Origin: Faecalibacterium sp. I4-1-79
GTDB lineage: Bacteria > Bacillota > Clostridia > Oscillospirales > Ruminococcaceae
Assembly: GCF_023347235.1 (NCBI RefSeq)
Contig: NZ_CP094467.1
Coordinates: 2,356,001-2,420,000 of the forward strand
Direction: 5' to 3'
DNA length: 64,000 nucleotides
The translations under genes were made by a program, and so were the position numbers. The notes under the pieces are model-generated. The model was not told where the DNA came from and did not search any database. It saw only the letters and a list, made by a program, of their open reading frames with translations. Shown piece after piece: positions 15,442 through 26,676 of the stretch; position 1 is the stretch's first letter, and every line of letters begins with the position of its first letter.

Positions 15442-17079
15442 ATGTCTGGAGCAACGAATAAAATCACCGCACTTTACTGCCGACTGTCGCAAGAGGACGC
15501 ACGGCTCGGCGAAAGCCTGTCCATTGAGAACCAGAAGGCTATTCTTCTGGAATACGCTAAGAAGAATCACTTTCCGAACCCGGTGTTCTTTGTGGACGAT
15601 GGATATTCCGGCACGAACTACGACCGCCCCGGCTTTCAGAGTATGCTGGTCGAGATTGAAGCGGGGCGTGTAGGAATCGTTATCACGAAGGATTTGTCCC
15701 GACTGGGACGCAATTCTGCCTTGACAGGTCTGTACACAAACTTCACTTTTCCCCAGTATGGCGTTCGCTACATTGCCATTAACGACAACTACGACACCAT
15801 TGACCCGAACAGCGTAAACAACGATTTTGCGGGCATTAAGAACTGGTTCAACGAGTTTTACGCCCGTGATACCAGCCGCAAGATTCGGGCTGTTCAGAAG
15901 GCCAAGGGAGAGCGTGGAGTACCGCTGACGGTCAATGTGCCGTACGGCTATGTGAAAGACCCGGAGAACCTGAAACATTGGCTTGTTGATCCAGAAGCGG
16001 CTGCAATCGTGAAGCGCATCTTCTCCATGTGCATGGAAGGCCGTGGCCCGACCCAAATTGCAAACCAACTGTGGGTGGACAAAGTTCTGACTCCCACCGC
16101 CTATAAGTTGAGCCATGGCCTGAGTACGAACTCACCCGCCCCGGAAGACCCTTATCGCTGGGATAAAAGAGCAGTAAGTTCGATTCTGGAACGCCTGGAG
16201 TACACTGGCTGCACAGTCAACTTTAAGACCTATACTAACTCTATCTGGGATAAAAAGAGACATCTGAATCCCGTGGAAAATCAGGCTATCTTCCCGGATA
16301 CACATGAGCGCATTATTGACGATGATGTGTTTGAAAAGGTTCAGGAGATTCGTAGCCAGCGTCACCGCATGACCCGGACAGGCAAGAGCAGCATTTTCTC
16401 CGGTATGGTCTACTGCGCTGACTGCGGTTCCAAGATGCAATATGGTTCGTCCAATCACAGGGACTTCAGTCAAGACTTCTTTGATTGCTCTCTGCACAAG
16501 AAGAACGGGAGCAAGTGCAAGGGACACTTCATCCGGGTAAAGGTTTTGGAGGGCCGTGTGCTAAGCCATGTTCAGCGGGTGACGGACTACATCCTCTGTC
16601 ATGAGGACTACTTCCGCAAGGTCATGGAGGAGCAGCTTCGGGTGGAAAGCACCGAAAAGCTGACTGTCCTGAAGAAGCAGCTTGCCCGGAATGAGAAGCG
16701 GATCGCAGACCTCAAACGGCTGTTCATGAAGATTTACGAGGACAATGTTAACGGAAAGCTTAGCGATGACCGCTTCGACATGATGAGTCAGAGCTACGAT
16801 GCCGAACAGAAGCAGCTGGAAGAGGAAGTTCTCTCCATCCAGCAGGAAATTGAAGTACAGGAACAGCAGATCGAGAATATTGAAAAGTTCGTCCAGAAAG
16901 CGCACAAGTACGTTCATATTGAAGAACTCACCCCTTATGCTCTCCGTGAACTGGTGTCGGCCATCTATGTGGATGCCCCGGATAAGTCCAGCGGAAAGCG
17001 GGTGCAGCACATCCATATCAAGTACGATGGGCTGGGGTACATCCCTCTGGATGAACTGGAAGCAAAAGAAAAGGCGTGA
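15442..17079 (+). CDS. large serine recombinase (TnpX-like)
   Basis: 545-aa site-specific recombinase that would insert and excise the element. The resolvase domain begins ITALYCRLSQED with the catalytic Ser16, and has GYSGTNYDRPGF, KDLSRLGR with the active-site arginines, and the ARDTSRKIR segment. A recombinase domain follows (VPYGYVKDPE), then a zinc ribbon (YCADCGSKM...DCSLHKKNGSKCKGH) and a long coiled coil (~410-500). TAAGGAGG at 15426-15433 supports ATG 15442; an upstream ATG at 15355 overlapping the previous stop would add 29 unrelated residues. It looks intact, so the element could still be mobilised. Confidence 0.92.
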   Translation: MSGATNKITALYCRLSQEDARLGESLSIENQKAILLEYAKKNHFPNPVFFVDDGYSGTNYDRPGFQSMLVEIEAGRVGIVITKDLSRLGRNSALTGLYTNFTFPQYGVRYIAINDNYDTIDPNSVNNDFAGIKNWFNEFYARDTSRKIRAVQKAKGERGVPLTVNVPYGYVKDPENLKHWLVDPEAAAIVKRIFSMCMEGRGPTQIANQLWVDKVLTPTAYKLSHGLSTNSPAPEDPYRWDKRAVSSILERLEYTGCTVNFKTYTNSIWDKKRHLNPVENQAIFPDTHERIIDDDVFEKVQEIRSQRHRMTRTGKSSIFSGMVYCADCGSKMQYGSSNHRDFSQDFFDCSLHKKNGSKCKGHFIRVKVLEGRVLSHVQRVTDYILCHEDYFRKVMEEQLRVESTEKLTVLKKQLARNEKRIADLKRLFMKIYEDNVNGKLSDDRFDMMSQSYDAEQKQLEEEVLSIQQEIEVQEQQIENIEKFVQKAHKYVHIEELTPYALRELVSAIYVDAPDKSSGKRVQHIHIKYDGLGYIPLDELEAKEKA

Positions 17080-17092
17080 CCGAAGTCACGCC
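17073..17092 (+). terminator. hairpin at recombinase stop
   Basis: GGCGTGAC-CGAA-GTCACGCC spans the stop codon region; a short terminator-like stem without a long T-run. Confidence 0.45.
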
Positions 17093-17238
17093 AAATCTTC
17101 CCCATTTCGGGAGCTTTTGCAAATACTATTTTATGGGAACTCTGCTACGGGGAACGCCCTGTTGTACATATCGTTATCGTATGTGGATTTTGGCAGGGTG
17201 TGTCCTATTCAGGGGCGCACCCTGTTTTTGTTTTGCCC

Positions 17239-17490
17239 TTAATCTTCTAGCCCATGGCTTCCAGCCATATTCTTCAAATATTCCTCCGGGTCACCGTTCA
17301 GAATCAAATCGGCATAGCCCAGCGGATCGTTGTAGATGAGGTAGTCCAGTTCCATCCTCTGCGCCATGGTCACGTCCAATTCATCCTCGACCCCAGTGCA
17401 GTCAATGGAGATCATTCTCCCATCCCGGAGCAGCAGTTCCACGCAGCCGGTGTCCATGTTGAATTTGCAGGTTCTTTCATCGTACTTCAT
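17239..17490 (-). CDS. DUF6061-like mobile-element protein
   Basis: 83-aa acidic protein (KYDERTCKFNMDTGCVELLL, DYLIYNDPLGYADLILNGDP) of a type often carried at the end of Clostridia integrative elements; from memory it matches DUF6061. GAAAGGAC lies before ATG 17490. It faces the recombinase gene. The segment 17491-17607 between it and the rRNA operon terminator holds no feature I can name, and is where an attachment site would be expected. Confidence 0.65.
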   Translation of the reverse strand: MKYDERTCKFNMDTGCVELLLRDGRMISIDCTGVEDELDVTMAQRMELDYLIYNDPLGYADLILNGDPEEYLKNMAGSHGLED

Positions 17491-17607
17491 ACTCGTGTCC
17501 TTTCTACCTTACGGCACTCTTACCATGGTCTGTCCTGCTTTTTTGTGATAAGGTCTAGGACGTTTTTCGATGAAAGCAAGGGATTCGTTCTGTTTTCCGA
17601 AGAATAC

Positions 17608-17651
17608 AAAAAATCCGAACCCTTCTCCTATCGGAAAAAAGTTCGGATTTT
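17608..17651 (-). terminator. rRNA operon terminator
   Basis: On the minus strand AAAATCCGAAC and GTTCGGATTTTTT pair around a ~20-base loop, 8 bases past the tRNA-Lys CCA. Confidence 0.75.
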
Positions 17652-17658
17652 GTTGATG

Positions 17659-17734
17659 TGGTGCACCTCCAGGGACTCGAACCCTGGGCCCACTGATTAA
17701 GAGTCAGTTGCTCTACCAACTGAGCTAGAGGTGC
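17659..17734 (-). tRNA. tRNA-Lys (CTT)
   Basis: Cloverleaf with acceptor GCACCTC/GAGGTGC, D-arm GCTCAGTTGGTAGAGC, anticodon loop CTCTTAA (anticodon CTT), T-arm GGGTTCGAGTCCC and encoded CCA. Last gene of the rRNA operon. Confidence 0.95.
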
Positions 17735-17737
17735 ATA

Positions 17738-17812
17738 TGGTGACCCGTACCGGAATCGAACCGATGTTAAAGGCGTGAGAGGCCTCTGTCTTAACCGCTT
17801 GACCAACGGGCC
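17738..17812 (-). tRNA. tRNA-Glu (CTC)
   Basis: Acceptor GGCCCGT/ACGGGTC, anticodon loop CTCTCAC (anticodon CTC), T-loop GGTTCGATTCC, encoded CCA. It lies three bases upstream of tRNA-Lys. Confidence 0.93.
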
Positions 17813-17820
17813 ACATAAAA

Positions 17821-17937
<117 letters not shown>

Positions 17938-18062
17938 GATTTGACTGAATCAGTATAACACATTTCTGTGCTTCTGTCCAGTATTTCTTAGAAGGACGTG
18001 CCTTCAAAACTGAATAATCACTGCTGACATTTTTTCGTTGACTTAAAAGTCTCAAGCGAATT

Positions 18063-20897
<2,835 letters not shown>

Positions 20898-21103
20898 TTT
20901 CAAACGTTCTTTAAGAACATTTGGTATCCTCTTGATTCTCTCTTGCCAACGAAGATTATTGTTACCCTTCCTTTTGAAATTGTAATATTTCTTAAAAAAG
21001 AACTTACTATAATCTTTGTTTCGCAGTTATTATTCAGTTTTCAAGGTACGTCTTGGTGATGTCTTTCAAAGTCCGGTCTCCCGGAACTCTGACTTTCATC
21101 ACA

Positions 21104-21180
21104 TGGTGGGCCAAAATGGACTCGAACCATCGACCTCACGATTATCAGTCGTGTGCTCTAGCCAGCTGAGCTATTGGCCC
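21104..21180 (-). tRNA. tRNA-Ile (GAT)
   Basis: Acceptor GGGCCAA/TTGGCCC, anticodon loop CTGATAA (anticodon GAT), T-arm GGTTCGAGTCC, encoded CCA. It is in the 16S-23S spacer. Confidence 0.96.
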
Positions 21181-21183
21181 ATG

Positions 21184-21259
21184 TGGTGGAGATTAAGGGA
21201 ATCGAACCCTTGACCCCCTGCTTGCAAAGCAGGTGCTCTCCCAGCTGAGCTAAACCCCC
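21184..21259 (-). tRNA. tRNA-Ala (TGC)
   Basis: Acceptor GGGGGTT/AATCTCC, anticodon loop TTTGCAA (anticodon TGC), encoded CCA. First tRNA of the 16S-23S spacer. Confidence 0.96.
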
Positions 21260-21377
21260 ACATAAGGTTTTGAGTAACTCCTTTTCAGGGCCCTCAAAAT
21301 CGAACAATATCTACTTAAACTTTAACTTATCACCTGTTCCAATGACCGACCATCTTAGATGCTCTGTCATTGCCTGA

Positions 21378-22896
<1,519 letters not shown>

Positions 22897-23092
22897 TGAT
22901 ATTTATCACTTAAAAGTGTTAAATCTTGTTTCGCTCAGCACGCAATCGCTTGCGTCCTGTGTGAATTACTTTTGTTTGGAATTGTTTACCGTGTTTTTCC
23001 AACACGAATATAGGTTCCGTTACAAGTTCTTTCGATATTGTTCAATTTTCAAGGTCCTGTGCGCCTCAGCCTTAGCGGCTGATAGCTTAGTT

Positions 23093-23121
23093 ATTTTATC
23101 ACTTTCGTGATAAGTTGTCAA
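23093..23121 (-). promoter_or_regulatory. rRNA operon promoter P2
   Basis: Minus strand TTGACA (23116-23121), 17-bp spacer, TAAAAT (23093-23098). The spacer contains an ATCACGAAAGTGAT palindrome. Confidence 0.75.
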
Positions 23122-23231
23122 GCACTTTTTTGAAAGATTTTTGAGATTCATTTTTGATTCCGTCGAATCTCTCCGTTTGACGTCGTTTTTGAAGTATTTC
23201 ATTCTGTCGGACGTCCGCCTGACAGTAATGT

Positions 23232-23260
23232 ATTTTAGCACAGCATCCCTCAAAAAGCAA
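23232..23260 (-). promoter_or_regulatory. rRNA operon promoter P1
   Basis: Minus strand TTGCTT (23255-23260), 17-bp spacer, TAAAAT (23232-23237), 139 bp upstream of P2. Tandem promoters are usual for rRNA operons. The remaining leader (22897-23092) is A/T-rich, with no gene. Confidence 0.6.
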
Positions 23261-23343
23261 GCGCTTTTTTACAATTTTTACGCCAAAATCATTCTTTTGA
23301 CTTTTTGCCCAGTTTTTTACATTTTTTATAGACACTTCCTCCC

Positions 23344-24018
23344 TTATTCCTCTAAAAGCCGGGTGCGCAGCCGGATCAGGATCTTGCGTTCCCGCCGGGA
23401 GATCTGTACCTGTGTCGTGTGCAGTGCCTTTGCCGTCTCGCTCTGGGTGCGGTTACCATAAAAGCGCAGGCGGATCAGTTGCTTGTCCTGCTCCGGCAGC
23501 GCTTCGATCACCTCTGCCAGACTGATCTTATCCGCCAGTTCCTCCTCCGGGGATTCCACCGGGATATCCAGCTGCCGGTCTCCATCCTCGCCGCCCTCCG
23601 GGGTCAGGCTCATGGCGGGCTTAGCGGCCTGTATGGCAAGGGCCACATTCTCTATTGGTTCGTCCAGCTGCTCTGCCAGCTGCTGCAAGGTAGGCTCTGT
23701 GCCGCATAGTTTCATGGTATGTTCCCGTGCCGCCTGCACCCGCATTCCCAGTTCCTTCAGGGAGCGGCTCACCTTGACTGTGCCACCATCCCGGAACAGC
23801 TTTTTGATCTCGCCAAGGATCACCGGCACGGCATAGGTAGAAAAACACACGCCCCGGCTCTCATCAAAGTTATCGTAGGCTTTGATGAGTCCCACGCAGC
23901 CTGCGCTGTACAGATCGTCGTACTCCATGCCGCGCCCACGAAATCTGCCCGCACAGGCGTGCACCAGCCCTAGATTCTGCGTGATGAATGCTTCCCGCCG
24001 GGTCTTATCCGTTACCAT
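23344..24018 (-). CDS. sigF: sporulation sigma factor SigF
   Basis: RNA polymerase sigma factor of the sigma-B/F/G group, 224 aa. Region 2 (EYDDLYSAGCVGLIKAYDNFD, then GVCFSTYAVPVILGEIKK) binds core and the -10 element; region 3 (VKVSRSLKELGMRVQAA) and region 4 helix-turn-helix (TQSETAKALHTTQVQISRRE) are complete. In spore formers SigF is the first forespore-specific factor and is held by SpoIIAB until SpoIIAA releases it. It is third in spoIIAA-spoIIAB-sigF, 21 bases after spoIIAB, and slightly shorter than the ~255-aa Bacillus protein. Confidence 0.92.
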   Translation of the reverse strand: MVTDKTRREAFITQNLGLVHACAGRFRGRGMEYDDLYSAGCVGLIKAYDNFDESRGVCFSTYAVPVILGEIKKLFRDGGTVKVSRSLKELGMRVQAAREHTMKLCGTEPTLQQLAEQLDEPIENVALAIQAAKPAMSLTPEGGEDGDRQLDIPVESPEEELADKISLAEVIEALPEQDKQLIRLRFYGNRTQSETAKALHTTQVQISRRERKILIRLRTRLLEE

Positions 24019-24039
24019 ATACCGGACCGCCTTTCCTTT

Positions 24040-24480
24040 TTATGTAGGCTCCCGCCGGGACAGACGCTTGACCAGCAGCACCTTTGTGCCCTTGCCGGGC
24101 TTTGAGGTGACCTTGACCCTGTCCATGAAGCTTTGCATTACCGCAAAGCCCAGACCGGAGCGTTCCTCGGGGTTGCCGGTGGTAAACAATGGCTGCATGG
24201 CCTGCTCCACGTTGGGGATGCCGATGCCCTTATCTGTAATGGTGATGTGCACTTCCCGGTCGGGGTACACCGCTATGGTCATACACACCGGCCCGATACG
24301 CTCCGGGTAGGCGTGGACGATGCAGTTAGTCACCGCCTCGGACACTGCCGTTTTCAGGTCGGCAAGCTGGGGCACGGTGGGGTCGTATCGCGCCAGAAAG
24401 GCCGCCGTAACGCCGCGGGCGTAGGCCTCGTTGCTGCTGAGGGAATCGAACTGGATACGGGTACTGTTTTCTGCTTTCAT
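24040..24480 (-). CDS. spoIIAB: anti-sigma F factor / serine kinase SpoIIAB
   Basis: 146-aa GHKL-fold serine kinase and anti-sigma factor. The N-box is AVSEAVTNCIVHAYP (Glu48, Asn52), the ATP-lid motif DKGIGIP and the G-box ERSGLGFAVM are present. It binds SigF with ATP, and phosphorylates SpoIIAA on its conserved serine. The ATG overlaps the spoIIAA stop (ATGA), ensuring matched synthesis. All catalytic motifs look intact. Confidence 0.94.
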   Translation of the reverse strand: MKAENSTRIQFDSLSSNEAYARGVTAAFLARYDPTVPQLADLKTAVSEAVTNCIVHAYPERIGPVCMTIAVYPDREVHITITDKGIGIPNVEQAMQPLFTTGNPEERSGLGFAVMQSFMDRVKVTSKPGKGTKVLLVKRLSRREPT

Positions 24481-24800
24481 TGTGCATTCTCCTTTTCTAT
24501 GTTCTCCATACAGGGGATGCCCGCCAGCCGCAGGACTTTTTGAAGCTGTGCAGGGGCGTGCTGCAACCGCAGGGTCGTGCCCAGAACGCGGGCGCAGCGC
24601 TGCCGCCCAAGGATGAGCCCGACGCCGGAGGAATCCATGAATCCCACCCCGCCAAGGTCTATGATCAAGGTGCGAGGGCTGCGGCTGACCAGTGCATCGT
24701 CCAGCTGCATCCGCAGACTCTGGGCGGCATCGTGGTCGATCTCGCCCGCCAGATAGGCATACAGGGTCTCCCCTGCCGCGCTGAAGGTCACTGTTGCCAT
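24477..24800 (-). CDS. spoIIAA: anti-sigma F factor antagonist SpoIIAA
   Basis: 107-aa STAS-domain protein. The phosphorylation motif MDSSGVGLILGR places the target serine at Ser58, the same number as in Bacillus subtilis. ATG 24800 is chosen because the family starts with a short beta strand (MATVTFSAAGETLYAYLAG); the extra upstream residues in frame are not family-like. GGAGAT lies just upstream. It is the first gene of the operon; a terminator of the preceding operon lies only ~28 bp upstream, so any promoter must be compact or overlap it. Confidence 0.94.
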   Translation of the reverse strand: MATVTFSAAGETLYAYLAGEIDHDAAQSLRMQLDDALVSRSPRTLIIDLGGVGFMDSSGVGLILGRQRCARVLGTTLRLQHAPAQLQKVLRLAGIPCMENIEKENAQ

Positions 24801-24827
24801 TGCTTGTCCATCTCCTTTTTGCAAAAT

Positions 24828-24870
24828 AAAAAAGATCCCGTACACATAGCTTCAGTGTACAGGATCTTCG
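24828..24870 (-). terminator. terminator of the valS operon
   Basis: Minus strand AAGATCCTGTACAC/GTGTACGGGATCTT stem followed by TTTTATTTTGC. Confidence 0.75.
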
Positions 24871-24900
24871 GGTTATTTTTTAGAAAAAGCTGTCGGCAGC

Positions 24901-26166
24901 TTACGCCTTTGCCAGCAGAGCCGCTGCTTCCAGTGCTGCCGCCTCGCTGCCGCAGACCAGCAGACCACGGCGGGTGTTGGCGTGCGCCAGCTGCACTGCC
25001 TCGTCCAGACTGGTGCAGAGCTGGGCATCAAAGTGATATTTGGCTTTCTCGGTCAGGCGCCGGGTCAGCTGCTCCTCCACACCGGCGGGCGTGACGAGAT
25101 ACACCTTATCAAAGGGGCTCTCGCTCATGCCGGGCATGGTGGATTTATCCTTTTTCTGTTCCTCGGGGCTCAGGCCGGTCTCCAGCGCGGAGAAGAAGGC
25201 TTCGGCGCCCTCCTCCTCGGTCAGGCCGATGATGGCGCTCATGTGGCGCACTTTAGCCATGTTCAGCACGCGCAGCAGCGCAGCAGCCTGCTGCGGGGTG
25301 CGGCAGGCGTCCAGAATGACCAGCGGGCGCTGGGAAAGCACCCGGATGCTGCAACGGTTGTCCACGGCAGCGATGCCATCCAGAATGGCTTCATCGGAGA
25401 TGTCCACCCCCTTGCGGCAGAGCGCCAGTGCCAGCTCCACCGCCATGGCGGCGTTGCCCGCGGCGTGACGCCCCAGAAAGGCCAGCGGCACCGTATAGCC
25501 GCCGTAGTCCACCCGGCTGGCAAACTGTTCTGCTTCCAGAAAGGTAATATCCTCCGGGTCGGGCACTACCAGCTCACAGCTGCACTTGCCCGCAGCCACA
25601 ACCAGCTCACTGAGCACCGCCTTGGGCTGCTCCGGCGCGGTGACGCAGATGCTGTCCTTGCGCATCACGCCGCCTGCCAATGCAGCCAGACGCTCCACCG
25701 ACCGGCTCACGCCGTCCGGCCCCACCGCTGTGACGGCGCACACCGGCATTTTGGGCAGCACCGCAGCCAGACCTGCGTCCGGCAGCTCCACCACAGCCAG
25801 CGCGCAGCCAGCCTCGCCAAAGCAGTACGCAGCGGCGACAAGCTCTGCCGCCTGCAAAGGCAGCTCCTCATGGGCAGCAAGGGCATCGGCGGCGCGGCAC
25901 AGCAGTGCCTCGTCCGCCGGCTTGCCATCCACACGGATGCGGGCAACAAGGGGCTCGCACCCGGCATGGTAGACACCGGCACGGATCCCCTGCGCGCGCA
26001 GGATGGCTGTCAGCAGACGCGCCACCGCCGTTTTACCGGCAGTGCCTGCCACACCCACGAACTGCACCTGCTGCACCGAGGCGGGCAGCAGCGCACCCAG
26101 CTGCGCCGGGTCGGCAAAGCCGTCCGGCAGGGCTGCAAAATACTGATTTGCCTGTTGGATGGTCAT
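24901..26166 (-). CDS. degenerate FolC/Mur-ligase-like protein
   Basis: 421-aa protein with the Mur ligase/folylpolyglutamate synthase fold and in the folC position behind valS. The P-loop reads GTAGKT instead of the FolC GTNGKG, and the family motif usually written DGAHNP is DACRTP here, so the conserved His and Asn are gone. The central domain keeps GGYTVPLAFLGRHAAGNAAMA, a FolC-like substrate-binding run. The C-terminal domain is present. It could be a diverged ligase with another substrate or a non-catalytic relic. ATG 26166 (MTIQQANQYFAAL) overlaps the vanZ-like stop by the ATGA pattern. Confidence 0.7.
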   Translation of the reverse strand: MTIQQANQYFAALPDGFADPAQLGALLPASVQQVQFVGVAGTAGKTAVARLLTAILRAQGIRAGVYHAGCEPLVARIRVDGKPADEALLCRAADALAAHEELPLQAAELVAAAYCFGEAGCALAVVELPDAGLAAVLPKMPVCAVTAVGPDGVSRSVERLAALAGGVMRKDSICVTAPEQPKAVLSELVVAAGKCSCELVVPDPEDITFLEAEQFASRVDYGGYTVPLAFLGRHAAGNAAMAVELALALCRKGVDISDEAILDGIAAVDNRCSIRVLSQRPLVILDACRTPQQAAALLRVLNMAKVRHMSAIIGLTEEEGAEAFFSALETGLSPEEQKKDKSTMPGMSESPFDKVYLVTPAGVEEQLTRRLTEKAKYHFDAQLCTSLDEAVQLAHANTRRGLLVCGSEAAALEAAALLAKA

Positions 26167-26672
26167 TCGTGTCTCCTTTTCATGTGATAATACAGCCCCT
26201 CGCAGGCCAGCAGCAGCACAATGGCAACAAGGATGCCAGCCAGAACACCGGCAGAATCCAGCCACACATCGGTAACCTGACTGCTGCGCCCTTCTGAGAA
26301 GAGTTGAATAGTCTCATCGGTCAGCGCCGTCAGCACACCACCCAGCATGGGCACGGTGATATGCCGCAGCGGGTGACGGCTGTACACCCGCATACAGAGC
26401 ATGAGCAGAAAGCCCTCCAGCGTATACTCGCAAAAGTGTGCCAGCTTGCGCACGATGTGCATGGTCAGGCGGTCGGCCAGCCCCGGGTGTCCCAGATGGC
26501 GCAGGATGATGCGCATCCACGCCAGCACCCGGCCGCTGGAACCAGAGGAGACCGTTGCCACCGCCATGGAGTTGGAAAAGATGAACCAGATGCAGGCGAC
26601 GAGTGCAACGGTAAAGGCCACTCGTCCCACAATGACCCACAGCGAGGTGCGTTCTCTGTTATAATATTCCAC
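26163..26672 (-). CDS. VanZ-like membrane protein
   Basis: 169-aa membrane protein of the VanZ family, with four hydrophobic segments (VGRVAFTVALVACIWFIF, LAHFCEYTLEGFLLML, ITVPMLGGVLTALTDETIQL, VLAGILVAIVLLLACEG) and the family signature KLAHFCEYTLEG plus TDETIQLFSEGRSSQVTDVW. The family includes the teicoplanin-resistance accessory VanZ, but most members are of unknown function. The GTG at 26672, four bases after the valS stop, gives a compact start; the longer frame upstream overlaps valS and is not family-like. Confidence 0.82.
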   Translation of the reverse strand: MEYYNRERTSLWVIVGRVAFTVALVACIWFIFSNSMAVATVSSGSSGRVLAWMRIILRHLGHPGLADRLTMHIVRKLAHFCEYTLEGFLLMLCMRVYSRHPLRHITVPMLGGVLTALTDETIQLFSEGRSSQVTDVWLDSAGVLAGILVAIVLLLACEGLYYHMKRRHE

Positions 26673-26676
26673 TATT

